Part shown: positions 41,011-49,868 of the stretch, piece by piece
Layout: every line of letters begins with the position of its first letter
Position numbering within the stretch: position 1 is the stretch's first letter
Assembly: GCF_015751045.1 (NCBI RefSeq)
Contig: NZ_BNJW01000008.1
Span: 48,131-112,130 of the forward strand
DNA from: Enterococcus lactis
Lineage (GTDB): Bacteria > Bacillota > Bacilli > Lactobacillales > Enterococcaceae
DNA: 64,000 nucleotides
Direction of reading: 5' to 3'
Notes under the pieces: generated by a model
Database searches by the model: none
What the model was told of the DNA's origin: nothing
Seen by the model: only the letters and a program-made list of their open reading frames with translations
Program-made: the position numbers and the translations under genes

Positions 41011-42196
41011 GTTCACTCACCTCGCTTGTTTCTGCTAATGCTTCAATCACACTACCTCGGATGACGACACCTTTTAATTTTCCATCCTCTACAACTGCAA
41101 GCGGAGTCGGTGAATCATAAATAATATTGAAAATATCACTTACAACCATGTCTTTTCCGATCACCGTCACATTTTCATCTAAGAAGTCGATCAATGGACG
41201 TTTTTGCTTCCTAGCTTCTAACGCCTGATCTGCAGTAATGATTCCTTTCAGGTTTCTCTTTCGGTCAACAGCCATCAGCATGCTGACTTCTTCATTACGC
41301 ATCCTTGTCAATGCGACATTTGGTCCATCAGATTCGATATTCGTCGTCAATGCAGGTACCATGATGTTTTGAGCAGTAAGCACTTTGGAACGATCGACTT
41401 CTTCCACAAATTCACGTACGTAATCATTTGCTGGATTGGTCAATATTTCTTCACCTGTTCCGATCTGCATGATTTCGCCGTCTTTCATTAATGCGATTCT
41501 GTCCCCGATCCGTAAAGCTTCATTCAAATCATGGGTAATGAAAATAATCGTTTTTTGAACATTGGCTTGCAGGTCCAGTAATTCGTCTTGCATTTCTCGT
41601 CGGATCAGCGGATCAAGAGCCGAGAACGCTTCGTCCATCAGCAAGATCTCAGGATCATTCGCTAAAGCTCTGGCTAAGCCGACCCGTTGCTGCATCCCAC
41701 CAGATAACTGACTAGGATATTGGTCTTTAAATGAAAGCAGACTAGAATTTTCTAATGCTTTTTCTGCTTTTTCTTGTCGTTCTTCTTTAGGTACACCACG
41801 GACTTCTAACCCGTATTCTGTATTTTCCAAGATCGTTCGGTGTGGAAACAGACCGAAGTTTTGGAAAACCATATTGATTTTATGACGACGGACTTCTCGC
41901 AATTCTTCTTTGCTTAACTTCGATACATCTTCTCCATCAATATAGATACTGCCTGAAGTTGGCTCGATCAGACGATTCAATAGACGGATCAATGTGGATT
42001 TCCCACTCCCGGAAAGCCCCATGATCACGAAGATTTCTCCTTCTTTTACGTCAAAATTCACGTCATACACACCAACCGTCGCACCGGTTTTCTTTAAAAT
42101 CTCCGTTTTCGGCTGGTGATCATTCATCATATCTAAAGCGGCTTGTGTCTTTTTACCAAATATCTTTGTTAAATGTTTTACTTCTACTTTTACCAA
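41003..42196 (-). CDS. opuAA: glycine betaine ABC transporter ATPase with CBS domains
   Basis: Energising subunit of OpuA, 397 residues. Walker [10 protein letters not shown], signature [16 protein letters not shown], Walker [14 protein letters not shown], then two C-terminal CBS domains (about 280-395). In Lactococcus the CBS pair senses ionic strength and c-di-AMP. Start is TTG 42196 after AAAGGAG. The upstream promoter overlaps a BusR-type operator. Confidence 0.95.
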   Translation of the reverse strand: MVKVEVKHLTKIFGKKTQAALDMMNDHQPKTEILKKTGATVGVYDVNFDVKEGEIFVIMGLSGSGKSTLIRLLNRLIEPTSGSIYIDGEDVSKLSKEELREVRRHKINMVFQNFGLFPHRTILENTEYGLEVRGVPKEERQEKAEKALENSSLLSFKDQYPSQLSGGMQQRVGLARALANDPEILLMDEAFSALDPLIRREMQDELLDLQANVQKTIIFITHDLNEALRIGDRIALMKDGEIMQIGTGEEILTNPANDYVREFVEEVDRSKVLTAQNIMVPALTTNIESDGPNVALTRMRNEEVSMLMAVDRKRNLKGIITADQALEARKQKRPLIDFLDENVTVIGKDMVVSDIFNIIYDSPTPLAVVEDGKLKGVVIRGSVIEALAETSEVSEHE

Positions 42197-42240
42197 ACAA
42201 ATTCTCCTTTTTTATGTAAATTCATTTTTCTTTCTGAAAA

Positions 42241-42276
42241 AAGTGACCACACTATGTTAACATCATGTAGTCACTT
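42241..42276. promoter_or_regulatory. BusR bipartite operator
   Basis: AAGTGAC and GTCACTT arms with 22 bases between the GTGAC and GTCAC cores. Widely spaced GTGAC half-sites are what the tetrameric c-di-AMP receptor BusR binds in streptococci and lactococci. The element covers the opuAA promoter spacer and -10 box. Confidence 0.8.
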
Positions 42277-42282
42277 TGTCAA
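42254..42282 (-). promoter_or_regulatory. opuA promoter
   Basis: Minus strand: -35 TTGACA (42277-42282), 17-base spacer, -10 TAACAT (42254-42259). Confidence 0.75.
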
Positions 42283-42317
42283 AAATGAAAGAAATTTGCT
42301 TGTCCAAACAGAAAAAA

Positions 42318-42358
42318 AACTTGGTTAAATCTTTATAAATAAAAGGTTTAGCCAAGTT
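42318..42358. terminator. busR terminator
   Basis: AACTTGGTTAAA / TTTAGCCAAGTT with an A+T loop; ends 26 bases upstream of the opuA promoter region reading and just after busR. Confidence 0.7.
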
Positions 42359-42383
42359 AATATTTTTATAATATTTCACACAA

Positions 42384-43028
42384 TCATTCTGCAAGCTGAT
42401 GTTCCGGGTAAAAAAAGTTTGTCATACGCTGTAGCGTATACTCATTTCCAATAAAATGAACGATATCCCCTGCCGTAAATTTAGCATAAGGTCCAGGTGA
42501 AACAAGTAGTTCTTCGTTATGAGAAATTGCGATAACTGTAGCACCAGTCGCCTGCCAGATATTCAACTCGCTAATCGAGCGGTCCAGATGCATTGCTTTT
42601 TCTGATAAAGACAATTCAAACGGAAGTAAAGGGTTCATCTTATGTATTCGCTTCGTTTGATTGACCAGCTGATCCAATAATTGAGAAAAATGATTCAGCT
42701 CATCTTGTTGCTTCTCCACACTCGCCATGATTTCTGCTTTTGTATCTTGGATAGATTGTACATCTTGATACTGCAATAGGAAATCTTTTGCTTTTTCTTT
42801 CGAGGCAACAAATGCCCCACTCCCATGCCGTACTTCCATGATCCCAAGATCTACCAGCACATTGATAGCCTTTCGAGTAGTCTCAGGAGAAGCATTGTAC
42901 GTACTGGCAAGCGTTGAGCGAGCATGGATCTTCTCACCCACTTTATATCGGTTTTCAACGATACGTTCGGCTAAATCAACAGCAATCTGCTGATAGCGCG
43001 GGCGGACGATTTTTTTCTTTCCAGACAT
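42384..43028 (-). CDS. busR: BusR, c-di-AMP-responsive GntR/RCK_C repressor
   Basis: A 214-residue osmotic-stress repressor. N-terminal GntR winged helix (about 10-75, RPRYQQIAVDLAERIVENRYKVGEKIHARSTLA), a coiled coil (about 85-125), and a C-terminal TrkA-C/RCK_C domain (about 130-205, with ATVIAISHNEELLVSPGPYAKFTAGDIVHFIG) that binds c-di-AMP in BusR. It stands next to opuA with a matching bipartite operator, as in Lactococcus and Streptococcus. When c-di-AMP is high it should shut off betaine uptake. Confidence 0.92.
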   Translation of the reverse strand: MSGKKKIVRPRYQQIAVDLAERIVENRYKVGEKIHARSTLASTYNASPETTRKAINVLVDLGIMEVRHGSGAFVASKEKAKDFLLQYQDVQSIQDTKAEIMASVEKQQDELNHFSQLLDQLVNQTKRIHKMNPLLPFELSLSEKAMHLDRSISELNIWQATGATVIAISHNEELLVSPGPYAKFTAGDIVHFIGNEYTLQRMTNFFYPEHQLAE

Positions 43029-43087
43029 TTTCTTTCCTCTTTCTTTTTTTACTTTCCCTCATCTTACTATGCTCTAGCAAAATAAGC

Positions 43088-43140
43088 AAAAAAGGGGAGA
43101 ACAGACTCTTGCAACGACTGATCATCGCTTGATCTGTTCC
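43088..43140 (-). terminator. terminator of the feo operon
   Basis: GAACAGA (43099-43105) with TCTGTTC (43133-43139), then CCCC and six T on the minus strand; it overlaps the last codons of the small feo gene. Confidence 0.7.
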
Positions 43141-43256
43141 TTTTTTACTGGGCAAGCTGTTTGACAGTCATCACAATTCTTTCCGGATTTTAAACGAGTA
43201 TAGACAATCGCCCCTGCACTTCCAAAGATTAATACACTTAATAAGAATGTCGCCAT
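43122..43256 (-). CDS. FeoB-associated Cys-rich membrane protein
   Basis: A 44-residue protein: one N-terminal membrane helix (ATFLLSVLIFGSAGAIVY), a basic stretch and a Cys cluster C-D-D-C-Q-T-A-C-P. This matches the small FeoB-associated proteins of Firmicutes, thought to assist ferrous iron uptake. It starts one base after the feoB stop, with GGAGAGG inside the feoB end, so it is coupled to feoB. Confidence 0.9.
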   Translation of the reverse strand: MATFLLSVLIFGSAGAIVYTRLKSGKNCDDCQTACPVKKEQIKR

Positions 43257-43257
43257 C

Positions 43258-45390
43258 CTATTCCTCTCCTTCTAATGACAATATAGCATAAAACTGGTTC
43301 TTGGATTTTGGCTGACGGAACAAAACATAAACGAGTCCTATCATCAATAAAATAGCAAGATACGTCCCTAACGCTACCTGTCCACCTTCCAATAAGTGTC
43401 CCAACTGATAGATCACAAAACTAACTAAATAAGCTAAACCGCATTGATAGCCTATGGCGATCCAAGTCCATTTCTTGGCATTCATTTCCCGATGGATAGC
43501 CCCAATTGCCGCAAAACAAGGCGCACAAAGTAAATTGAAGGCTAACAATGAATAAGCTGCTGCGGGAGTATATGTGTGTTGTAGCACTTGCCAGATTTCT
43601 CTGCCATTTTCGGATACTTCCGCATGTCCAAACAAAATACCGAATGTGCCAATAATATTTTCTTTAGCAACTAATCCTGTAATCGCTGCGACAGTTCCTT
43701 GCCAATTCCCCCAACCAAGCGGCTGAAAAACAACAGCTAGGATTCGTCCGAAAAAGGCTAGGATACTTTGGTCTTCAGGAACAGGTTGAGCATAAAAATT
43801 ATAAGAAGAGCTAAACCAGATCACGATACTAGAAACAAAGATAATCGTTCCTGCTTTTTTTACAAAAGACTTGCTGCGGTCATAGGTTTGTCTTAGGATC
43901 GTCGACCATTGAGGAAAATGATATGCGGGCAATTCCATGATAAACGGAGCTGTTTCTCCAGCAAACAAACGCGTTTTTTTCAAGCTGATTCCAGAGAAAA
44001 TAATTGCAGTCATACCAAGAAAATAGGCAGAAGGAGCTACCCAAGATTGGTGAGGAAAAAAGGCCCCTGCCACTAAGGCAATAATCGGCAATTTTGCAGA
44101 ACAAGGCATGAATGTCGTGACCATGATCGTCAACCGACGATCTTGCTCGTTTTCAATCGTGCGAGTAGCCATGACGCCTGGTACGCCACATCCTGTGGCA
44201 ATCAGCATAGGAATAAAGGATTTTCCTGAAAGCCCGAATTTCCGGAAAAGTCGATCCATGACAAAAGCGATCCTCGCCATATATCCGCAGTCTTCTAGAA
44301 AGCTCAAGCATAAAAACAATACGATCAATTGCGGTAAAAATCCTAATACTGCTCCTACGCCTGCGATGATGCCGTTCAAGATCAGCTCCTGCATCCATTC
44401 CGCTACTTGCCATTCAGCTAGCAGTCTGCCAACATGTTCTGGTAGCCACGTTCCAAACAATGTATCATTGATCCAATCTGTCCCCATTGTTCCTACTGTT
44501 TGAATAGCCAAGTAATAAATCAGCCACATCACAAATGCAAAGATTGGCAAGGCTAACCAACGATTCGTTGCAATCTGATCGATTTTGTCACTCATCGATA
44601 ATTGGAAAGAATCATTTGACACGACAGATAGTGCACATAATTGGGTAATAAATTCATAACGTTCATTGACTAGAATCGTTTCACTATCGTCATCCAATAG
44701 TTTCTCTGTCAACTGGATCAGTTGTTCGATTTCTTTTTGCTGAGAAATTGTTATCTCATCATCCTCATTCACCTTCTGATCTCTTTCAAAATATTTCATT
44801 GCATACCAGCGTTTCTTGCTGCTTTTTTCTCCTAGTACATCTTCAATTTCATGTAAAGCTGCTTCTAAACGCGGATCGTATGTACAGGGAACAGGAATAG
44901 AAGGCCGTTTTTTTGCAGACTCCTGAATCTTTTCGATTAATTTTTCGATTCCTTGCTTTTTCGATACGCTGATTGGTAAAACTGGTACACCAAGACCATA
45001 GGAAAGCTTTTCTAGGTTGATTTTTTTTCCTTCTTTTTTGATGACATCCATCATATTCAGACCAATGATCATAGGAATGTCTAAGTCCAATAACTGCGTA
45101 GTTAAATATAGATTCCGCTCTAAATTGGTAGCATCAATGATGTTGATGATCAGTTCAGGCTGTTCATGAACCAAATAATCTCTTGCAATCACTTCTTCGG
45201 GTGTATAAGGAGACAAAGAATAGATACCGGGTAGGTCTTGAATGTGAATGTTCGGATTTTTTTTCAACGATCCTTCTTTTTTTTCTACTGTTACGCCCGG
45301 CCAATTCCCTACATATTGATTCGAACCAGTCAAGAGATTGAACAAGCTCGTTTTCCCGCTGTTTGGATTTCCGACTAACGCGATATTCAT
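43258..45390 (-). CDS. feoB: ferrous iron transporter FeoB
   Basis: Main Fe(II) permease, 710 residues. An N-terminal G domain has GNPNSGKTS (7-15), a switch region with WPGVTVE, DLPGIYSL and a GLNMMD (N-x-x-D) motif. The C-terminal membrane part has two Gate regions, with GCGVPGVMATRTIEN and the CSAKLP motif (MPCSAKLPIIAL). It overlaps feoA by four bases. Expression is expected to be iron-repressed through the Fur box upstream of feoA. Confidence 0.97.
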   Translation of the reverse strand: MNIALVGNPNSGKTSLFNLLTGSNQYVGNWPGVTVEKKEGSLKKNPNIHIQDLPGIYSLSPYTPEEVIARDYLVHEQPELIINIIDATNLERNLYLTTQLLDLDIPMIIGLNMMDVIKKEGKKINLEKLSYGLGVPVLPISVSKKQGIEKLIEKIQESAKKRPSIPVPCTYDPRLEAALHEIEDVLGEKSSKKRWYAMKYFERDQKVNEDDEITISQQKEIEQLIQLTEKLLDDDSETILVNERYEFITQLCALSVVSNDSFQLSMSDKIDQIATNRWLALPIFAFVMWLIYYLAIQTVGTMGTDWINDTLFGTWLPEHVGRLLAEWQVAEWMQELILNGIIAGVGAVLGFLPQLIVLFLCLSFLEDCGYMARIAFVMDRLFRKFGLSGKSFIPMLIATGCGVPGVMATRTIENEQDRRLTIMVTTFMPCSAKLPIIALVAGAFFPHQSWVAPSAYFLGMTAIIFSGISLKKTRLFAGETAPFIMELPAYHFPQWSTILRQTYDRSKSFVKKAGTIIFVSSIVIWFSSSYNFYAQPVPEDQSILAFFGRILAVVFQPLGWGNWQGTVAAITGLVAKENIIGTFGILFGHAEVSENGREIWQVLQHTYTPAAAYSLLAFNLLCAPCFAAIGAIHREMNAKKWTWIAIGYQCGLAYLVSFVIYQLGHLLEGGQVALGTYLAILLMIGLVYVLFRQPKSKNQFYAILSLEGEE

Positions 45391-45860
45391 TCGTTTTCCT
45401 CCCTTTGTACCAAGATTAGTTCAGCCTCTGACTTTCGTAACGTCAATTCATATCCTCGCACTGTCAGTTCGATTGGATCTCCTAGAGGGGCTAGTTTTCG
45501 GATGACTATTTTTACATTTCGCGTCAATCCCATATCCATCAACCGCCGCTTCACTGCGCCTTGTCCGTGGATGGCTACGACGATCCCCGTCTCTCCTGCT
45601 TTTAATTGATCAAGAGAAGTCCAGCTTTCAGAGGAAGCAGTCTTTTTATTGACAAAGATCTGACTTAGTATTTCCCGACTTACTGCCACTCGATGACTTT
45701 TTATCAGTAAAATGGCATTGTTGCCTGATAAATTGACGACGACGATTTTACTTCCGACAACGACCCCAATATTTTGCAAATGGCGTTTTGTTTTTTCTTC
45801 TGTTTCAATTCGTTCGACTTGATAAACGAAGTTTTGCTTTGCCTGCGCTAAGGTCTGCAT
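45387..45860 (-). CDS. feoA: FeoA with two tandem FeoA domains
   Basis: Small cytoplasmic partner of FeoB, here 157 residues. Two SH3-like FeoA domains can be seen: about 1-75 (KRHLQNIGVVVGSKIVVV ... AVSREI) and about 80-155 (GAVKRRLMDMGLTRNVKIVIRKLAPLGDPIELTVRGYELTLRKSEA). The second is the more typical; single FeoA proteins are about 75-80 residues, so this is a fused pair. Start ATG 45860 follows GAGAGG. Confidence 0.92.
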   Translation of the reverse strand: MQTLAQAKQNFVYQVERIETEEKTKRHLQNIGVVVGSKIVVVNLSGNNAILLIKSHRVAVSREILSQIFVNKKTASSESWTSLDQLKAGETGIVVAIHGQGAVKRRLMDMGLTRNVKIVIRKLAPLGDPIELTVRGYELTLRKSEAELILVQREENE

Positions 45861-45940
45861 ATTGATTCCTCTCTTGTGAAATAAACCATGTGTTGAAACC
45901 ATTCATTCTATGTTCTAGTTTTCTTACGTATTACGCAAAT

Positions 45941-45955
45941 AAATGAGAATCATTC
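45941..45955. promoter_or_regulatory. Fur box upstream of feoAB
   Basis: TGAGAATCATTCTCA is a perfect 7-1-7 palindrome of Fur type. It lies just downstream of the feo -10 box. Confidence 0.88.
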
Positions 45956-45961
45956 TCACAT

Positions 45962-45990
45962 AGAATACTCTCGGTAATTGAGAATGTCAA
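45962..45990 (-). promoter_or_regulatory. feo promoter
   Basis: Minus strand: -35 TTGACA (45985-45990), 17-base spacer, -10 TATTCT (45962-45967). Confidence 0.65.
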
Positions 45991-45994
45991 TTAC
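45974..45994. promoter_or_regulatory. second palindrome covering the feo -35 box
   Basis: Arms GTAATTGA and TCAATTAC with five bases between, perfectly complementary, covering the -35 element. It is not a Fur consensus, so another regulator may act here. Confidence 0.55.
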
Positions 45995-46135
45995 ACTTGT
46001 GATATTATGAGCGAATCTTTAGTATTGATAGACAAAAATAAGAAAAAAATATTTTTTCATAGTTTTCCACAATTTTTTCTCTATTAGATTTGCTATTTTC
46101 CCACACGATACTTGTTTTCAGCTCTTTTTTCAAAA

Positions 46136-46151
46136 ACACAAAACTTAGTAT
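46136..46151. promoter_or_regulatory. NrdR box 1 (weak)
   Basis: ACACAAAACTTAGTAT, a partial match to ACACWATATATWGTGT, placed 31 bases (three helical turns) upstream of box 2, the usual NrdR spacing. Confidence 0.5.
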
Positions 46152-46166
46152 TCCACAGTTTCCACA

Positions 46167-46182
46167 ACACAATATGTAGTGT
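46167..46182. promoter_or_regulatory. NrdR box 2
   Basis: ACACAATATGTAGTGT, one base from the palindromic NrdR consensus; ends eight bases before the -35 box of the nrd operon. Confidence 0.85.
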
Positions 46183-46189
46183 TTGTTGT

Positions 46190-46217
46190 TTGACTTTTTT
46201 ACTAAGAGTTTTATACT
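46190..46217 (+). promoter_or_regulatory. nrdHEF promoter
   Basis: -35 TTGACT (46190-46195), 16-base spacer, -10 TATACT (46212-46217), followed by GGAGG and ATG 46262. Confidence 0.8.
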
Positions 46218-46261
46218 ATCTATTATAGATAATAAGAATGTGTTTAGAGGAGGCACTCATC

Positions 46262-46486
46262 ATGAACGTAAAAATCTTTTCTAAAAATAATTGTATGCAA
46301 TGCAAGATGGTCAAACGTTTTTTAACAGAAAATCAAATCGCTTTTGAAGAAGTCAATATCGATGAACAACCGGAAGCAGTAGACTGGTTGAAAGCACAAG
46401 GATTCCAAAGTGTTCCTGTCATTACTTCCGATGCAGAAACAGTTATCGGATTCCGTCCTGATCAGTTGCGTAAACTTGCCAGCTAA
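46262..46486 (+). CDS. nrdH: NrdH glutaredoxin-like electron donor
   Basis: A 74-residue thioredoxin-fold protein with redox motif CMQC (residues 11-14), which reduces class Ib ribonucleotide reductase. The typical SVPVI cis-Pro loop and GFRPDQL end are present. ATG 46262 follows AGGAGG. It is first in nrdH-nrdE-nrdF. Confidence 0.95.
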   Translation: MNVKIFSKNNCMQCKMVKRFLTENQIAFEEVNIDEQPEAVDWLKAQGFQSVPVITSDAETVIGFRPDQLRKLAS

Positions 46487-46516
46487 CATGACTAAAAGAA
46501 TCAAAACAAGATACAT

Positions 46517-46574
46517 GGATTTGAAGGGCTTGAGACAGCACCAGTTTTTGTCGCAAACTTCCAAATCCTTTTTT
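46517..46574 (+). terminator. hairpin between nrdH and nrdE, partial terminator
   Basis: GGATTTG / CAAATCC arms with a GACA / TGTC inner pairing, then six T. It may reduce read-through from nrdH to nrdE. Confidence 0.65.
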
Positions 46575-46644
46575 AAAGCTTAAAAACAATGCAATGATTT
46601 GCAATCAAGCATCATTAAATACGAAATGAAGGTTGGGCGTACGT

Positions 46645-48804
46645 ATGAGTCTTAAAAATTTACAAGATGTCAGTTATTTCAAGCTGAATAATGAAATCAA
46701 TCGACCAGTCAATGGTCAAATCCCTTTGAATAAGGATAAAGAAGCTTTGGCTGCCTTTTTTGAAGAAAATGTCAAACCAAATACGATGACTTTTCCATCT
46801 ATTATGGAAAAAATCAATTACTTGATCGATCAAGAATATATAGAAGCAGAATTCATCCAATTATATTCACCATCATTTATTGAAAAGCTATATCAATTTT
46901 TGGACGAACAACATTTTTCTTTCAAATCTTTTATGGCTGCTTACAAATTTTATTCTCAATATGCGTTGAAAACCAACGACGGTTCCGCTTATCTGGAAAC
47001 TTATGAAGATCGAGTAGCCTTCAATGCGCTTTACTTTGCGAACGGAGATGAAGAATTAGCACTTGCTCTTGCAGATGAAATGATCCATCAACGTTATCAG
47101 CCAGCTACACCTTCTTTCTTGAATGCTGGACGTAAACGTCGGGGCGAATTGGTGTCTTGTTTCTTGACTCAAGTCACTGACGATATGAACTCTATCGGGC
47201 GCTCAATCAACTCTGCTTTGCAATTGTCCCGTATTGGCGGCGGCGTGGGGATTACTTTATCAAATCTTCGTGAAGCCGGCGCTCCTATCAAAGGATACGA
47301 GGGTGCTGCGAGTGGTGTCGTTCCAGTCATGAAATTATTCGAAGATAGTTTCAGCTATTCTAATCAATTAGGTCAGCGTCAAGGAGCTGGTGTGGTTTAT
47401 TTGAATGTGTTCCATCCAGACATTATTGCTTTCCTTTCAGCAAAAAAAGAAAATGCAGATGAAAAGATTCGCGTAAAAACTCTTTCTCTTGGTGTGATCG
47501 TACCTGATAAATTTTATGAATTGACACGTAAAAACGAAGACATGTATTTATTTAGTCCGTATAGTGTCGAAAAAGAATATGGTGTCCCATTCTCTTATGT
47601 AGATATTACAGCTGAGTATGATCATCTAGTTGCAAATCCAAACATTCGCAAACAAAAAATCAAAGCGCGTGATCTTGAAAATGAAATCTCAAAATTACAA
47701 CAAGAATCTGGCTATCCTTACGTAATCAATATTGATACAGCGAACCGCGAGAATCCAATCGACGGCAAGATTATCATGAGTAATTTATGTTCAGAGATTT
47801 TACAAGTTCAAACGCCTTCTGTGATCAACGGCAAACAGGAGTATGAAGTATTAGGAACAGATATCTCATGTAACTTAGGTTCGACAAATATCGTGAATTT
47901 GATGCAAAGCCCTAACTTTGGTAAATCTGTGCGTACGATGACTCGTGCATTGACATTTATTACAGATGCATCTGATATCGATGTCGTACCGCCGATCCAA
48001 AACGGAAATAAGCTGAATCATACGATTGGATTAGGTGCCATGGGCTTACACACTTATCTTGCAAAAGAACAAATGGAATATGGCTCAGAGGATTCATTAG
48101 ACTTTACAAATATTTATTTCATGCTGTTGAATTATTGGACACTTGTTGAAAGCAATAATATCGCTCGTGAAAGAAAACAAGTTTTCCATAATTTTGAAAA
48201 ATCAGCTTATGCTGATGGCACTTATTTCGAAAAATACGTAACTGGAGAATTCCAGCCAAAATCAGAAAAAGTCAAAGCATTATTTGAAGGAATCTTTATT
48301 CCAACTGCTGAAGATTGGAATGCCTTGAAACAAGCAGTAATGAAAGATGGGCTATATCACCAAAATCGCTTGGCAGTAGCACCAAATGGCTCAATTTCAT
48401 ATATCAATGATACGAGTGCAAGCATTCATCCTATCACTCGCATGATCGAAGAACGCCAAGAGAAGAAAATCGGTAAAATTTATTACCCAGCGCCTTATTT
48501 ATCCAATGAGACGATTCCATATTACACTTCTGCTTATGATATGGACATGCGTAAAGTGATCGATGTTTATGCAACAGCACAACAACACGTCGATCAAGGC
48601 ATGAGTTTGACTTTATTCATGCGTTCTGAAATCCCAGAAGGTATTTATGAATGGAAGACAACAACGAAGCAAACGACACGTGATTTGAATATTTTAAGAC
48701 ATTACGCTTTCCATAAAGGAATCAAATCCATTTATTATGTACGTACCTTTACTGATGATGCAGAAGAAATCGGAAGCAATCAATGTGAAAGCTGCGTGAT
48801 CTAA
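46645..48804 (+). CDS. nrdE: class Ib ribonucleotide reductase large subunit
   Basis: Catalytic alpha subunit, 719 residues, reducing ribonucleoside diphosphates. Seen: an N-terminal region without an ATP cone (typical for NrdE), LVSCFLTQVTDDM with the active-site Cys, SNLCSEI with the radical Cys, NLGSTNIVN, and the C-terminal redox pair C-E-S-C. Start ATG 46645 is preferred over TTG 46633 from homologues beginning MSLKNL. The nrdF gene follows 49 bases later. Confidence 0.97.
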   Translation: MSLKNLQDVSYFKLNNEINRPVNGQIPLNKDKEALAAFFEENVKPNTMTFPSIMEKINYLIDQEYIEAEFIQLYSPSFIEKLYQFLDEQHFSFKSFMAAYKFYSQYALKTNDGSAYLETYEDRVAFNALYFANGDEELALALADEMIHQRYQPATPSFLNAGRKRRGELVSCFLTQVTDDMNSIGRSINSALQLSRIGGGVGITLSNLREAGAPIKGYEGAASGVVPVMKLFEDSFSYSNQLGQRQGAGVVYLNVFHPDIIAFLSAKKENADEKIRVKTLSLGVIVPDKFYELTRKNEDMYLFSPYSVEKEYGVPFSYVDITAEYDHLVANPNIRKQKIKARDLENEISKLQQESGYPYVINIDTANRENPIDGKIIMSNLCSEILQVQTPSVINGKQEYEVLGTDISCNLGSTNIVNLMQSPNFGKSVRTMTRALTFITDASDIDVVPPIQNGNKLNHTIGLGAMGLHTYLAKEQMEYGSEDSLDFTNIYFMLLNYWTLVESNNIARERKQVFHNFEKSAYADGTYFEKYVTGEFQPKSEKVKALFEGIFIPTAEDWNALKQAVMKDGLYHQNRLAVAPNGSISYINDTSASIHPITRMIEERQEKKIGKIYYPAPYLSNETIPYYTSAYDMDMRKVIDVYATAQQHVDQGMSLTLFMRSEIPEGIYEWKTTTKQTTRDLNILRHYAFHKGIKSIYYVRTFTDDAEEIGSNQCESCVI

Positions 48805-48853
48805 TATCATAGATAGATTCGCTTATTCATATTTTAATTAAAGGAGCATTCTC

Positions 48854-49819
48854 ATGTCAGAAACATATTATGAAGCAATAAACTGGAATGAAATTGAAGA
48901 TATCATTGATAAATCCACTTGGGAGAAGCTGACGGAGCAATTTTGGCTAGATACACGTATCCCACTTTCAAATGACCTAGATGATTGGCGCACATTGTCT
49001 CAATTGGAAAAAGATACAGTAGGACATGTATTCGGCGGTTTGACACTGCTGGATACTGTCCAATCTGAAAGCGGCATGGATCAGTTGCGTAAAGATGTCC
49101 GCACTCCCCATGAAGAAGCCGTTTTGAACAATATCCAATTCATGGAATCCGTTCATGCCAAAAGTTATTCTTCTATTTTTAGTACACTGAACACGAAAAA
49201 AGAAATCGAAGAAATTTTTGACTGGACGAATACGAATCCTTATCTGCAAAAAAAAGCTGAGCGTATCAATGAAATCTACAAACACGGTACACCGCTAGAA
49301 AAGAAAATTGCCAGCGTCTTTTTAGAAACATTCTTGTTCTATTCAGGTTTTTATACTCCTCTTTATTATTTAGGAAACAACAAATTGGCAAACGTAGCAG
49401 AGATCATCAAACTGATCATCCGAGATGAATCGGTACATGGAACCTACATCGGTTACAAGTTCCAATTAGGTTTCAACGAATTGCCTGAAGCAGAACAAGA
49501 AACGTTGAAAGACTGGATGTACAACCTTCTTTATGAACTTTATGAAAACGAAGAACGTTATACAGAAGAATTATACGATCCAATCGGTTGGACAGAAGAA
49601 GTCAAAACATTCCTACGCTATAATGCCAACAAAGCATTGATGAACCTAGGGATGGATCCACTCTTCCCAGATACTGCCAATGATGTCAACCCAATCGTAA
49701 TGAACGGGATTTCAACAGGCACAAGCAACCATGACTTCTTCTCACAAGTCGGAAACGGCTATTTGTTAGGTCATGTAGAAGCCATGAAAGATGACGATTA
49801 TTTGATTGGATTGGAATAA
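48854..49819 (+). CDS. nrdF: class Ib ribonucleotide reductase small subunit
   Basis: Radical-generating beta subunit, 321 residues, carrying a dimanganese-tyrosyl cofactor. Metal ligands appear in LLDTVQSE, QFMESVHAKSYS and IIRDESVHGTYIG. AAAGGAG precedes ATG 48854. Assembly of the Mn cofactor normally needs NrdI, which is not in this operon. Confidence 0.97.
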   Translation: MSETYYEAINWNEIEDIIDKSTWEKLTEQFWLDTRIPLSNDLDDWRTLSQLEKDTVGHVFGGLTLLDTVQSESGMDQLRKDVRTPHEEAVLNNIQFMESVHAKSYSSIFSTLNTKKEIEEIFDWTNTNPYLQKKAERINEIYKHGTPLEKKIASVFLETFLFYSGFYTPLYYLGNNKLANVAEIIKLIIRDESVHGTYIGYKFQLGFNELPEAEQETLKDWMYNLLYELYENEERYTEELYDPIGWTEEVKTFLRYNANKALMNLGMDPLFPDTANDVNPIVMNGISTGTSNHDFFSQVGNGYLLGHVEAMKDDDYLIGLE

Positions 49820-49831
49820 GGATAAAAAATT

Positions 49832-49868
49832 ACGCACAAGAATATTCTATTCTTGTGCGCTTTTTTTA
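49832..49868. terminator. terminator between nrdF and the PL8 lyase gene
   Basis: ACGCACAAGAAT / ATTCTTGTGCGC stem and eight T; between convergent genes. Confidence 0.9.

Noticed and set aside
46005..46256. 83-codon minus-strand frame between feo and nrd operons
   Set aside because: It covers the NrdR boxes and nrd promoter, has low-complexity composition and no ribosome binding site.
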